This document shows, in pieces, positions 42,376 through 51,083 of a DNA stretch of 64,000 nt (the first letter of the stretch is position 1; the number at the start of each line of letters is the position of its first letter). The DNA lies in NCBI RefSeq assembly GCF_038967635.1, contig NZ_CP152413.1:3038001-3102000 (forward strand), read 5' to 3'. A program made the translations under genes and the position numbers. This stretch comes from Bradyrhizobium sp. B124. GTDB taxonomy: Bacteria; Pseudomonadota; Alphaproteobacteria; Rhizobiales; Xanthobacteraceae. The notes beneath the pieces were generated by a model. The model made no database searches. It had not been told where the DNA came from and worked only from the letters and a program-made list of their open reading frames with translations.

Positions 42376-43773
42376 GTGAGGCAGATTCGTTCGCGACGGA
42401 AGATGCATGTTGGCGCGATGCTGCTCGGCGCGGCGGCTTTGGCGGTCCTGCTGCCGTCGATGGCGTCAGCGCAAACCCGCCCGGCGCCGGCCGGCGCCAA
42501 GCCGTTCCTGACCGTCGACGGCAAGCAGCCGCTCGTGATCGGGCATCGCGGCGTGCCGGGCCTGGTGCCCGAGGAGACCGAGGCCTCGTACGAGCTGGCC
42601 GCCGACCTCGGCACCGACGCGCTCGAAGAGGACCTGCATCTGACCAAGGATTGCGTGCTGGTGGCGCGCCACAATCCGTGGCTCGGCGACAACACCAACG
42701 TTGCCGAAGCGGCGAAGACCAATGCGGAAGTCGCGAAGCGCAAGCGCACCGCGCCGGGCGTTCCCGTCAAGGTGAAATGGGCGCAAACGCCGACCAGCGG
42801 GCCGGCCGAATATCCCACCGACCTCATCGATCCGGCCGATCCCAAATCGGTGCTGAAGGCGCTCATCGTCGATGGCGACGACCACACCAATGATTGGTCG
42901 ATCACCGATTTCACCATGGACGAGCTGAAGACCTGGATCGCCGGCACCACCTATGATGCCGCCAACGAACGGCCAAAACTGTTCAACGGCAAGTTTCCGA
43001 TCATCAGTTTCCAGGACATCATCGACATCGCCAAAGCCAAGAGCAAGACGACGGGACGTTCGATCGCGGTCTATCCGGAAACCAAGAATCCGACCTGGAA
43101 CAATGCCCAGGCGATCGCCAATGGCTGCGGCGCGCCCGGCAGCCACCCGCTCGAGGATGCCCTGATCAAGATCATCAGGGATAACGGCCTCAACACGAAG
43201 GACGCGCCGATCATCGTTCAGAGCTTTGAGCCCGGCAGCCTGAAATATATGCACAGCCACGGACTCGAAACGCGGCAGGTCCAGCTGATCGACGGCAACG
43301 GCGTCGACTTCAAGACCGGCAAGGTGCTGCTCAACAACATCGCCAATTCCCGTCCGTACGACTGGACGGTCGCGGGTGACGGCCGCACCTTCGATGCGAT
43401 GCTGACGCCTGCGGGCCTCGCGGAGATCAAGACCTATGCCGACGGCATCGGTCCGTGGAAGGCCTATATCGTCCCCTACAAGATCTCACCGTGGAAGGAC
43501 ACCAACGCCGACGGCACGCCCTACAAGGGATCGACGGCGGATGCCTCGACGCAGGACGCCACCAGCGTCATTGCCGACGCGCACAAGCTCGGCCTGTTCG
43601 TGCATGTCTTCACGTTCCGCAACGAGAAGAAATATCTGGCTGCCGACTATCGCGGCGACCCTGGCCTGGAATATCTGAAGTTCTTCCGTCTCGGCGTGGA
43701 TGGGGTCTTCACGGACTTCACGCACACCGGCGTCGCCGCCCGCGCGGCCTATCTGCGCGAACTCGGCTGGTGA
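42376..43773 (+). CDS. Periplasmic glycerophosphodiester phosphodiesterase (GlpQ-like)
   Basis: 465 residues from GTG 42376, with TGGAGAC 8 bases upstream; this start gives a textbook signal peptide (RSRRK n-region, then LLGAAALAVLLPSMASAQ). The TIM-barrel GDPD domain has VIGHRGVPGLVPEETEASYE, then DALEEDLHLTKDCVLVARH (metal-binding E and D, catalytic His pair H-R and H), and YPETKNPTWN with the metal-ligand Glu. It hydrolyses deacylated phospholipid diesters to glycerol-3-phosphate plus an alcohol. Length fits the larger periplasmic GlpQ group. A strong terminator follows. Confidence 0.9.
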   Translation: MRQIRSRRKMHVGAMLLGAAALAVLLPSMASAQTRPAPAGAKPFLTVDGKQPLVIGHRGVPGLVPEETEASYELAADLGTDALEEDLHLTKDCVLVARHNPWLGDNTNVAEAAKTNAEVAKRKRTAPGVPVKVKWAQTPTSGPAEYPTDLIDPADPKSVLKALIVDGDDHTNDWSITDFTMDELKTWIAGTTYDAANERPKLFNGKFPIISFQDIIDIAKAKSKTTGRSIAVYPETKNPTWNNAQAIANGCGAPGSHPLEDALIKIIRDNGLNTKDAPIIVQSFEPGSLKYMHSHGLETRQVQLIDGNGVDFKTGKVLLNNIANSRPYDWTVAGDGRTFDAMLTPAGLAEIKTYADGIGPWKAYIVPYKISPWKDTNADGTPYKGSTADASTQDATSVIADAHKLGLFVHVFTFRNEKKYLAADYRGDPGLEYLKFFRLGVDGVFTDFTHTGVAARAAYLRELGW

Positions 43774-43810
43774 CGCTGGCAACAGACGCGGATTTCATGC
43801 GCCTAACGAC

Positions 43811-43842
43811 AAATGCGCCCGGTATCGCCGGGCGCATTCGTC
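43811..43842. terminator. Bidirectional terminator between GlpQ-like and PRC-barrel genes
   Basis: Ten-base stem ATGCGCCCGG / CCGGGCGCAT (43813-43822 with 43828-43837), loop TATCG, then TCGTCTTTC forward and TTGTC reverse. It is almost the same sequence as the terminator at 36605-36640, pointing to a common terminator type here. Confidence 0.78.
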
Positions 43843-43863
43843 TTTCACACAGGGCGATCCGCG

Positions 43864-44382
43864 TTACTCGGTCGCGTACTTGAACTCGGGCATCGCCTTC
43901 AGCTCGTCCTTGGTCGCGCTGAACACCGCGTGATCCGGATACCAGGGATTCGGCTTCGACGCCGCCGCTGCGGGCGCCGCGCCGGTGGTGGTCGTCGACT
44001 TGGTCGTGCTGCCGGTGTTCGAGGCGCCGGTGTAGGCGACCGGCTCGCTTGCGAATTTCACCTTGTCGAGCGGCACGGCGACCAGATGCTCGCCGACGCC
44101 AAGGAAGCCGCCGACGCCGATCACGACAGCCTTGATGGCGCCGCCCTTGTCCATCAGGAGATCGTTGATCGAGCCGACGCTCTCGTTCTTGTCGTTGTAC
44201 ACGCTGAGGCCGACGACCTTGGACGCGCGCCAGTTGCCTTGATACGAGGTCGATGACGTGGTCGTTGTCGTCGATGCCGCAGGAGACATCTTGTCGCCCT
44301 TGTCGGTGGGGGTCTGTGCAATCGCGACGGTTGCAAGCAGGGCGGAGCCGGCCACGCCGGCGATGATGGATTTGACCAACAT
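43864..44382 (-). CDS. Secreted PRC-barrel domain protein
   Basis: 172 residues from ATG 44382 (MLVKSIIAGVAGSALLATVA), preceded by GGAGAGCGCAACT. Signal peptide ends ATVAIAQTP. The PRC-barrel is at about residues 45-105 (WRASKVVGLSVYNDKNESVG ... AVVIGVGGFLGVGEHLVAVP). Ser/Thr-rich linkers flank it on both sides. PRC-barrels mediate protein-protein contact. The GGFLGVG segment is shared with the cytoplasmic PRC protein at 44762-45139. Exported PRC proteins are common in Rhizobiales; function unknown. Confidence 0.85.
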   Translation of the reverse strand: MLVKSIIAGVAGSALLATVAIAQTPTDKGDKMSPAASTTTTTSSTSYQGNWRASKVVGLSVYNDKNESVGSINDLLMDKGGAIKAVVIGVGGFLGVGEHLVAVPLDKVKFASEPVAYTGASNTGSTTKSTTTTGAAPAAAASKPNPWYPDHAVFSATKDELKAMPEFKYATE

Positions 44383-44761
44383 AGTTGCGCTCTCCTCAGT
44401 TCGCAAAATCGATGCTGGGAAAACCCGTGATGTCCGCGACCGTTCCTAACGAGCCTGCGCTCAAAAGCCGCCCCAATGCTTGGGAACGCCATGCCGGGAA
44501 CGCCATGGAAGCGATGCGGCAAGCCCGAGGGTTGCGCACTTTCCGACACATGGAACGCTGCGGTGCTTGACGAAAGCGATCGTGATCTCTCAAGTAGGCT
44601 GCGGTTGAGCCTCACGACTGCGCCGGACGCGCAGTCCCTGATGTGACGATGTTTGGCTCACTAAGTCGTCCCGGCGAACCGCGCTTGCCCAAAATCATCC
44701 GCACGCGCATGTCGCAGCGCGCCTCGCGCCACGGAAGCTGATTGCGCGTGACTTGCCGCGC
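44383..44761. other. 379-bp region without a recognisable gene
   Basis: Between two reverse-strand PRC-barrel genes. I see no conserved protein, no repeat family member and no terminator hairpin. It presumably holds the promoter of the secreted PRC gene. Confidence 0.35.
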
Positions 44762-45139
44762 TCAGAAGCCGCCCCAATAGGGCGGTACGCCGTAGAAGCG
44801 ATGCAGCTCGACTTCCTGCGAGCGGTCGCCCCAATCGAAATCCTTGTCGGCACGGAACGACGGCGCGCGCTTCAATTCGTCGTCCTCGATGTCGAGCTCA
44901 TAAGCCTCGAACTTCGTATTGTAGTGCAGCCGGCCCCACGGCAGCGGAAGCAGATTGGTTCCGATACCGAGGAAACCACCGAAGCTCAGCACCGCGTACG
45001 ACACCTTGCCCGAGATCTTGTCGATCATCAGCCGCTCGATATGGCCGATCATGTCGCCATTGGCCCGGCGCACCGCCGTGCCCTCGACGCGATCGCTTGC
45101 AATGAGCTGATGCGGCCTTGCACTGACCTCGACAGCCAT
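44762..45139 (-). CDS. Cytoplasmic PRC-barrel domain protein
   Basis: 125 residues (MAVEVSARPHQLIASDRVEG). PRC-barrel at about residues 12-80: GTAVRRANGDMIGHIERLMI, then VLSFGGFLGIGTNLLPLPW. The C-terminal segment is acidic and aromatic (RFYGVPPYWGGF). No signal peptide. Same strand as the secreted PRC gene and likely its distant paralogue. CCAGGAGGGTGAG is a strong ribosome site. Divergent from the two-component operon. Confidence 0.85.
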   Translation of the reverse strand: MAVEVSARPHQLIASDRVEGTAVRRANGDMIGHIERLMIDKISGKVSYAVLSFGGFLGIGTNLLPLPWGRLHYNTKFEAYELDIEDDELKRAPSFRADKDFDWGDRSQEVELHRFYGVPPYWGGF

Positions 45140-45360
45140 CTCACCCTCCTGGCCTGAAAGAGAAATAACGCGTCGCCGGGGGAACGGGTTCCGGCCCTGG
45201 TTATGACAGCCGCCCTTCCCTTTTTCGGGCCGCCAAGGCAGCTCGGGGCCGCGGCGCAGCCTTGGAAAGTTCTATCCGTATTTCAAAGCATTAGGCTTGA
45301 TGACAGAACGATAACTTTTCTCGACAGCACCGATCTGTAAACTCGTTCTGCCGGGCAAGA

Positions 45361-45379
45361 TTTCAGAAATACACTGAAA
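45361..45379. promoter_or_regulatory. Inverted repeat before the response-regulator gene
   Basis: TTTCAG-AAATACA-CTGAAA in the AT-rich leader, 47 bp before the ATG at 45427. Possible site for autoregulation of the two-component operon. Weak inference. Confidence 0.3.
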
Positions 45380-45426
45380 CAAAATTCCTGAGCCGCTTCC
45401 CCCGAATCACGGACAAAAGAGTCGGT

Positions 45427-46164
45427 ATGACCCAGGCTGCGCCCAATATCCTTGTCGTCGAGGACGACCGCGAGACGCGGTCGCTCATCGCAAAATATCT
45501 CCGTACCAATTCCTGTCATGTCACGACCGCCTCCGACGGCCGCGAGATGGCCAAGGCCATGACCGACCACCGCGTGGATCTCCTGGTGCTCGACGTCATG
45601 CTGCCGGGCGAGGACGGCCTTAGCCTGTGCCGCAAGGTGCGCGCGGAGTCGCAGACGCCGATCATCATGCTGACCGCACGCGGCGAGGACGTCGACCGCA
45701 TCCTCGGCCTCGAGATGGGCGCCGATGATTACCTGGCCAAGCCGTTCAACCCGCGCGAGTTGCTCGCGCGCATCAACGCGGTGCTGCGCCGGCAGGCCGC
45801 CGCGCGCAACGCCAGCGCGATCGAGGGGGCGACCACGCTGACCTTCCTCGGCTGGCGCATCGACATCCGCCTGCGCGAGCTGCGCAACCCCGAAGGGGCG
45901 CGCGTCGCCATGACCAGCGCCGAGTTCGACCTGCTGCGCACATTCTGCGAACGGCCCGGCCGCGTGCTGTCGCGCGACAGCCTGCTCGACCTGACGCAGG
46001 GCCGCAGCGCCGGCTCGTTCGAGCGTTCAATCGACGTGCTGGTCAGCCGTATCAGACGCAAGATCGAACCCGATCCGCAGGAAGCCACCATGATCAAGAC
46101 GGTGCGGTCCGGCGGCTATGTGTTCACTCCCAGGGTGGAGGCGGTTGCCGCCACGAGCAACTGA
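45427..46164 (+). CDS. OmpR-family response regulator
   Basis: 245 residues. Receiver at 1-125 with VVEDD, phosphoacceptor Asp56 in LLVLDVMLPGEDG, Thr in MLTARGED and Lys in YLAKPFNPREL. The OmpR/PhoB winged helix spans about residues 140-235 (FLGWRIDIRLRELRN ... FDLLRTFCERPGRVLSRDSL ... VSRIRRKIEPDP ... TVRSGGYVF). It activates or represses promoters when phosphorylated. The partner histidine kinase starts 3 bases after its stop, so they are one operon. Targets are unknown; two envelope PRC genes are divergent. Confidence 0.93.
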   Translation: MTQAAPNILVVEDDRETRSLIAKYLRTNSCHVTTASDGREMAKAMTDHRVDLLVLDVMLPGEDGLSLCRKVRAESQTPIIMLTARGEDVDRILGLEMGADDYLAKPFNPRELLARINAVLRRQAAARNASAIEGATTLTFLGWRIDIRLRELRNPEGARVAMTSAEFDLLRTFCERPGRVLSRDSLLDLTQGRSAGSFERSIDVLVSRIRRKIEPDPQEATMIKTVRSGGYVFTPRVEAVAATSN

Positions 46165-46166
46165 CC

Positions 46167-47522
46167 ATGAAGCTGCTGCGTGTGCTGAGTCTGCGGGGGA
46201 TCGGCGCCCAGATGGCGGCGCTGGTCGTCGTCTCGATCGTCACGCTGCACCTGATCATCACCGCCACCTTCCTGATCCATCGCCCGGACCGGCCGGAGCC
46301 GTCCGACCGCTGGCACACCCAGCTCGCCGCCGCCGCGCAACTGCTCGGGCACGCGCCGGCATCGGAGCGGCCGCGGCTCCAGGCCGACGTCATCAGAGCC
46401 TTCCCGCAGCTTGCGATCGCTGACTTCACGTCCGATACCAGCGCCCTCACCGAGACCGACCCGCCGAGCCTGCACGCGCTGCGCCGGCTCGGCGCCGGCT
46501 ATCACGTCTTCTCTCTGCCGCGCGAGGCGGGCAGCACGCCGCATGACGGCGAGATCCGCCGCGTCGCGATCCGCCTGCCTGACGGCACCATGTTCGCCGC
46601 GAACCTGATGCCGGACCAGCACATGCGGCCGTTCTGGGGCGGGCCGTGGATGATGACGGTGCTGTTCGCCGTCATCAGCGTCACCCTGCTCGGCCTGTGG
46701 GCGGCATGGGCGCTGACGGCGCCGCTGTCGTCCTTCGTCAAGGCCGCGGAGACCTTCAGCCTGAACGGCGCTGCCGCGCCGCTGCCCGAACGCGGCCCCG
46801 AGGAGATCCGCTCGCTGGCCAAGGCGCTGAACCGGATGCGCGAGCGGATCACGGCATTGATCGATGACCGCACCAAGATGCTGGCCGCGATCAGCCACGA
46901 CCTGCGCACGCCGATCACGCGGATGCGGCTGCGCGCCGAATTCATCGAGGACGAGACCCATCGCCACCGCATGCTGCGCGATCTCGACCAGATGCGCTCG
47001 ATGCTGGAATCGGTGCTGTCGTTCCTGCGCAACGACCGCAAGCTCGAGGAGATGACGCTGGTCGACATCGCGAGCACGCTGCACCTCGTCACCGACCAGT
47101 TCGCCGACATGGGACATAAGGTCCGCTACGAGGGTCCGCAGCACGCGATGGCGACCGCGCGGCCAGCCGACCTGCATCGCAGCATCACCAATCTGGTGGA
47201 CAATGCCGTGCGCTTCGGCGGCGAAGTCGCTGTTCGCCTCGACGTCAAGCCGGATCGCCTCGTCATCGACATCGAGGATGACGGCCCCGGCATTTCGGAC
47301 GCGCACAAGGCAAGCGTGCTGGAGCCGTTCGTGCGCGGCGACCAGGCGCGCAACATGGACGAGGCTGAAGGCTTTGGCCTTGGCCTGTCGATCGCCAACG
47401 CCATCGTGCTCGCGCATGGCGGCACGCTGTCGCTGCACGATCGCAAGCCGCACGGGCTCGTGGTCCGGATCGAACTGCCGGCGCGGCAGCAACAGTTGCA
47501 GCCGCGGAAATCCGCAGCCTGA
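46167..47522 (+). CDS. EnvZ-type sensor histidine kinase
   Basis: 451 residues. TM1 at about residues 10-35 (MAALVVVSIVTLHLIITATFL), a periplasmic domain of about 120 residues, TM2 near 158-180 (MMTVLFAVISVTLLGLWAAW), then HAMP. The dimerisation H-box is MLAAISHDLRTPITRMR with phosphoacceptor His244. HATPase_c has N-box ITNLVDNAVRFG, G1 DDGPGI and G2 GFGLGLSIA. A canonical EnvZ-like kinase for the regulator upstream. The periplasmic domain shows no recognisable sensor fold. Confidence 0.92.
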   Translation: MKLLRVLSLRGIGAQMAALVVVSIVTLHLIITATFLIHRPDRPEPSDRWHTQLAAAAQLLGHAPASERPRLQADVIRAFPQLAIADFTSDTSALTETDPPSLHALRRLGAGYHVFSLPREAGSTPHDGEIRRVAIRLPDGTMFAANLMPDQHMRPFWGGPWMMTVLFAVISVTLLGLWAAWALTAPLSSFVKAAETFSLNGAAAPLPERGPEEIRSLAKALNRMRERITALIDDRTKMLAAISHDLRTPITRMRLRAEFIEDETHRHRMLRDLDQMRSMLESVLSFLRNDRKLEEMTLVDIASTLHLVTDQFADMGHKVRYEGPQHAMATARPADLHRSITNLVDNAVRFGGEVAVRLDVKPDRLVIDIEDDGPGISDAHKASVLEPFVRGDQARNMDEAEGFGLGLSIANAIVLAHGGTLSLHDRKPHGLVVRIELPARQQQLQPRKSAA

Positions 47523-47567
47523 TCAGCCGGGGCTGATCGGCGACGAAGCTGACCGATAACCAAAGCG

Positions 47568-47762
47568 TCAGGCGGCGAGCGGCGTGAGCTGCGCGGTGTC
47601 GTAGATCGCGATGGCCTCGAAGCGGTAATTGCAGACGCGGCAATTCCACAGGAACGACGTGCGCCCCTCGCTGTGCTCCACCCAATCGGGGCGGGCAATC
47701 GGCTTGCCGCATTGCGCGCAGGGATTTTCGCGAGGCATGTAGCCGGTGTCCTGCCGGACCAT
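47568..47762 (-). CDS. Small zinc-ribbon-like protein (64 aa)
   Basis: 64 residues from ATG 47762 (MVRQDTGYMPRENPCAQCGK), behind TCGGGAGAT. Two CxxC pairs, CAQC and CRVC, spaced about 28 residues, suggest a zinc ribbon. ENPCAQCGKPIARPDWVE and SFLWNCRVCNYRFEAIA are typical of small Rhizobiales zinc proteins. DNA, RNA or protein binding is possible. Convergent with the histidine kinase gene. Confidence 0.75.
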   Translation of the reverse strand: MVRQDTGYMPRENPCAQCGKPIARPDWVEHSEGRTSFLWNCRVCNYRFEAIAIYDTAQLTPLAA

Positions 47763-48124
47763 GGCGCATCTCCCGAATGTTGTTTCTTGCGTGCTTTTGA
47801 ACGGACAGACGTGCTGACACGCGCGCTGTCGCCGATCAGTGTAGACCTTCATCGAGTCGTTTGCACGACAATCCGCTGTGGATAGTGTGCGGCAAAAGGC
47901 GGCCGCAAGAATCGGACGCAAAAACAATTTTCGGCTGCGACGTTTGAAGCAAACAATTTGAAGCATCTGTCTCCGCAAGCGCATCGTCCGCTTCAGCCGC
48001 ACCCAGACGATCACGGACGCGGAACGTTTCGCTGATGCGAAGGTTTTGCCACATTCCTGCCCGCTCGCCGTACCAATGAGACCGCAGAACCGACGCGCGT
48101 TTGATCACCCCCGGGCGACCCGAG
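47763..48124. other. 362-bp divergent intergenic region, no gene seen
   Basis: Between the zinc-ribbon gene (reverse) and the lytic transglycosylase (forward). No repeat family member, hairpin terminator or RNA gene is visible. Two TTTGAAGC direct repeats lie near 47945-47966. Confidence 0.35.
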
Positions 48125-48664
48125 ATGAAGACCCTTCAGAGCCTTAGCTGCCTTGCTGCCGTCATCGCGGTGCTGGCGTCTTGCGCCAGTGCGCAGGCAC
48201 AATCGCGCGCGCAATATGAGGCGATGGTGGCGGCCGAGGCCCAGGCCAACCTGGTGCCGGAAGAGCTGGTGCATCGCGTCATCGTCCGCGAGAGCAAGTA
48301 CCATCCGCAGCTGATCGGGCGCGGCGGCACCATCGGGCTGATGCAGATCAAGCTCGGCACCGCGCGCGGCCTCGGCTACACCGGTACCGCCGAGGGTCTG
48401 CGTGACCCCGGCACCAACCTCAAATACGGCGTCAAATACCTCGCCGGCGCCTATCGCGCCGCCAATGGCGATCACGACCGAGCCGTGCGTTATTTCGCGG
48501 GCGGGTATTACTACGTCGCAAAGCGGCAGCGCGGTGGTCACCTCAAGGAGGCGCTGCATGGCGGCGCGGGTGCGCCACCGAAGGAACTCGCCAGGCAAGG
48601 CCAGATGCAGGACCAAATGTCGGCCGATATCGCCGAGCCGAAGCCGGAACAGGCTCCTAAATAG
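48125..48664 (+). CDS. Soluble lytic transglycosylase (SLT family)
   Basis: 179 residues from ATG 48125 (MKTLQSLSCLAAVIAVLASC). The signal peptide or lipoprotein-like leader is followed by the SLT domain. The catalytic Glu is in RVIVRESKYHPQ, then GLMQIKLGTARGLGY, DPGTNLKYGVKYLAGAYR and AVRYFAGGYYY, all conserved lysozyme-like family segments. It cleaves peptidoglycan glycans to 1,6-anhydro products in the periplasm. The C-terminus is Gln/Ala-rich. Monocistronic before the thiamine operon. Confidence 0.9.
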   Translation: MKTLQSLSCLAAVIAVLASCASAQAQSRAQYEAMVAAEAQANLVPEELVHRVIVRESKYHPQLIGRGGTIGLMQIKLGTARGLGYTGTAEGLRDPGTNLKYGVKYLAGAYRAANGDHDRAVRYFAGGYYYVAKRQRGGHLKEALHGGAGAPPKELARQGQMQDQMSADIAEPKPEQAPK

Positions 48665-48792
48665 GTGCTTGCGTGTTCCGGACACGATGCAACGCGCAGC
48701 GTTGCGACCGGGGCACGAGCGCTTTGCGCACGCCGCGGCGCCGCTCCTGGCATACAAGTTGACACATCCGCCCATCCGCCTACATTGGGGGC

Positions 48793-48915
48793 GTTCCGAG
48801 GGGTGCTCCGAAGGAGGAGCTGAGATACCGCAAGCTTGGACTTCGCCGTCACGGCGATCAGTTCGGGACCGCGGTGACCCTTTGAACCTGATCCGGGTCA
48901 TGCCGGCGAAGGGAC
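48793..48915 (+). ncRNA. TPP (THI-box) riboswitch
   Basis: Conserved elements in order: GGGGTGCTCC, GGAGCTGAGAT, then ACCCTTTGAACCTGATCCGG and GTCATGCCGGCGAAGGGA. The P1 stem can form between GTTCC (48793-48797) and GGGAC (48911-48915). The 3-prime P1 strand overlaps the Shine-Dalgarno AAGGGA of thiO, whose ATG is at 48920. Thiamine pyrophosphate binding should therefore hide the ribosome site: translational control of the thiamine operon. Confidence 0.93.
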
Positions 48916-48919
48916 AGGG

Positions 48920-49933
48920 ATGTACCAGACGTCAAGACCGCGGGGGGATTCCCCCGTCTCCATCATCGGCGCAGGCATAACCGGCGCCTGGCATGCGTTG
49001 TTGCTCGCAGAGGCCGGACGTGCGGTCACCCTGCATGAGCGCAGTGACGCTGCGATGACGCAATCCACAAGCCACTGGGCCGGCGGAATGCTGGCGCCCT
49101 GGTGCGAGGCGGAAGCCTCCGAGCCTGTGATCTCGCGGCTCGGCATTCGTTCGCTCGACCTATGGCGGCAGCATCTCCCGGAAACGGCGTTCAACGGTTC
49201 GCTGGTGGTGGCGCATCCGCGCGACCGCGCCGATTTCGAGCGCTTTGCCCGCCTCACGTCAGGTTATCGCCGGCTCGACGCCGAGGGCGTCCGCGAACTC
49301 GAACCGTCGCTCGAGGGCCGCTTTCGTGACGGTCTGTTCTATCCCAACGAGGGCCATGTCGAGCCGCGCCGCGTGCTGCCGCGGCTGCATGCCGCGATCG
49401 CCAAGGCCGGCGGCGCCATCAAGTTCGGCAGCGACGCCGAGGCAGATGATCTCGACGGCCTGGTGATCGACTGCCGCGGGCTTGCCGCGCGCGACCGCGA
49501 GCCGAGCCTGCGCGGCGTCAAGGGCGAGATGATCGTCATTGAGACCGCGGAGGTCGAATTGTTGCGCCCGGTGCGGCTGATCCATCCGCGCTGGCCGCTT
49601 TACGTGATCCCGCGCGGCGACGGCCGCTTCATGCTGGGCGCGACCTCGATCGAAGCCGAGGACAACGGCGTCAGCGTGCGCTCGGCGCTGGAACTGTTAG
49701 GGGCCGCCTATGTGGTGCATCCGGCGTTCGGCGAGGCGCGCATCGTCGAATTCGGCGCCGGCCTGCGCCCGGCCTTCCCGGACAATCTACCCAAAATCAG
49801 CATCGAGCAGGAACGCATCACGGTGAACGGACTCTACCGCCACGGCTTCCTGCTGGCGCCGGCGCTGGCCGAGCTGACGCTCGCCTATCTCGCACGCGGC
49901 GAAATCGACAATGAGGTGATGCAATGCGCGTGA
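48920..49933 (+). CDS. thiO: FAD-dependent glycine oxidase, thiazole synthesis
   Basis: 337 residues. FAD-binding DAO fold: SIIGAGITGAWHALLLAEAG near residue 14, HWAGGMLAPWCEAE, NEGHVEPRRVLPRLHAAI and LYRHGFLLAPALAELTLAYL at the C-terminus. ThiO oxidises glycine to dehydroglycine for thiazole formation together with ThiG and ThiS-thiocarboxylate in aerobic bacteria. First gene after the TPP riboswitch; its end overlaps thiS by 10 bases. No membrane or signal segment. Confidence 0.94.
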   Translation: MYQTSRPRGDSPVSIIGAGITGAWHALLLAEAGRAVTLHERSDAAMTQSTSHWAGGMLAPWCEAEASEPVISRLGIRSLDLWRQHLPETAFNGSLVVAHPRDRADFERFARLTSGYRRLDAEGVRELEPSLEGRFRDGLFYPNEGHVEPRRVLPRLHAAIAKAGGAIKFGSDAEADDLDGLVIDCRGLAARDREPSLRGVKGEMIVIETAEVELLRPVRLIHPRWPLYVIPRGDGRFMLGATSIEAEDNGVSVRSALELLGAAYVVHPAFGEARIVEFGAGLRPAFPDNLPKISIEQERITVNGLYRHGFLLAPALAELTLAYLARGEIDNEVMQCA

Positions 49934-50121
49934 TCGTGAACGGCGAGCAGCGGGAGATCGCGGCTTCCAGCGTCGACGCGCTTTTGGCCGAGCTCGATTA
50001 CGAGGGCACGCATTTCGCGATCGCAGTGAATTACGACGTGGTGCCGAAGAGCCGCTGGGCCGAGACCGCGCTCAAGGCCGGCGACGAGATCGAGATCATC
50101 ACGCCGCGGCAGGGAGGGTGA
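49924..50121 (+). CDS. thiS: Sulfur-carrier protein ThiS
   Basis: 65 residues ending in the diagnostic Gly-Gly (ITPRQGG). Ubiquitin-like fold (MRVIVNGEQREIAASSVDAL). The C-terminal Gly is adenylated and converted to a thiocarboxylate that donates sulfur in thiazole synthesis. It starts within the end of thiO, so the two are translationally coupled. The following 179-bp gap to thiG carries a family B palindromic repeat. Confidence 0.95.
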   Translation: MRVIVNGEQREIAASSVDALLAELDYEGTHFAIAVNYDVVPKSRWAETALKAGDEIEIITPRQGG

Positions 50122-50153
50122 TGTGATGGCATTTCATGCAAGCCTTCTCCCCT

Positions 50154-50273
50154 CGTCGTCCCGGCGAAAGCCGGGACCCATACTCCGCGGCCCTTCCGTG
50201 AAGCACGCGGGGAGACGTTCCCTGCGGCAATTGCCGGTCGTGGTTATGGGTCCCGGCCTTCGCCGGGACGACA
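50154..50273. repeat. Palindromic repeat, family B, inside the thiamine operon
   Basis: CGTCGTCCCGGCGAAAGCCG ... ATGGGTCCCGGCCTTCGCCG plus GGACGACA, a long inverted repeat with GGGACCCATA/TATGGGTCCC arms. Same family as 60765-60887. It separates thiS from thiG without interrupting a gene. Confidence 0.8.
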
Positions 50274-50300
50274 GATTGATTTGAGGAGACACCACGGATC

Positions 50301-51083
50301 ATGGTCACCTTCTACGGCAAATCCTTCCCGTCCCGCCTGCTGATCGGCACGGCGCTGTATGCCTCGCCGGCGATCATGCAGGGCGCGATCCGCGCCTCGG
50401 GCGCCAGCATCGTTACCGTATCGCTCCGCCGAGAAGCCGCGGGCGGCAAGACCGGCGATGCGTTCTGGGCGCTGATCCGTGAGCTCGGCGTCACCGTGCT
50501 GCCGAACACCGCGGGCTGCCGCAGCGTGCGCGAGGCGGTGACCACCGCGAAGCTGGCGCGCGAATTGTTCGGCACGCCCTGGATCAAGCTCGAGGTGATC
50601 GCCGACAACGACACGCTGCAGCCCGACGTGGTCGGCCTGGTGGAGGCCGCCACGATCCTGATCAAGGACGGTTTTGAAGTGTTCCCCTATTGCACCGAGG
50701 ATTTCTCGGTGGCGTCGCGGCTGGTCGAGGCCGGCTGCAAGGTGGTGATGCCGTGGGCCGCGCCGATCGGCAGCGCCAAGGGCATCACCAACCGCGACGC
50801 CTTGAGGCTTTTGCGCGACCGCCTGCCCGACATCACGCTGGTGGTCGACGCCGGCCTCGGCGCGCCCTCGCATGCGGCCGAAGCGCTCGAGCTCGGCTAC
50901 GACGCCGTGCTGCTTAACACCGCGGTGGCGAAGGCCGCCGATCCCGTTGCGATGGCCAATGCCTTCCGCCTCGGCGTCGAGGCCGGCCGCACCGCCTATG
51001 AAGCCGGGCTGATGGAAGCCCGCGACTTCGCCTCCCCCTCCACCCCTGTCGTTGGGACCCCGTTCTGGCATGCCGTATCCTGA
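50301..51083 (+). CDS. thiG: Thiazole synthase ThiG
   Basis: 260 residues. The TIM-barrel starts [15 protein letters not shown]. Catalytic Lys in WIKLEVI forms the Schiff base with 1-deoxy-D-xylulose-5-phosphate. Phosphate and channel segments [32 protein letters not shown] and [20 protein letters not shown] are conserved. Joins DXP, dehydroglycine and ThiS sulfur into thiazole phosphate. Preceded by TGAGGAGAC and overlapping the thiE start by 14 bases. Confidence 0.96.
   Translation: MVTFYGKSFPSRLLIGTALYASPAIMQGAIRASGASIVTVSLRREAAGGKTGDAFWALIRELGVTVLPNTAGCRSVREAVTTAKLARELFGTPWIKLEVIADNDTLQPDVVGLVEAATILIKDGFEVFPYCTEDFSVASRLVEAGCKVVMPWAAPIGSAKGITNRDALRLLRDRLPDITLVVDAGLGAPSHAAEALELGYDAVLLNTAVAKAADPVAMANAFRLGVEAGRTAYEAGLMEARDFASPSTPVVGTPFWHAVS

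Noticed and set aside
45140..45426. Possible small RNA in the gap before the two-component operon
   Set aside because: No convincing promoter-plus-terminator pair on either strand; only an inverted repeat near the gene start.
51052..51069. Earlier start for thiE
   Set aside because: It would add six residues with no ribosome site; ATG 51070 gives a normal ThiE length.
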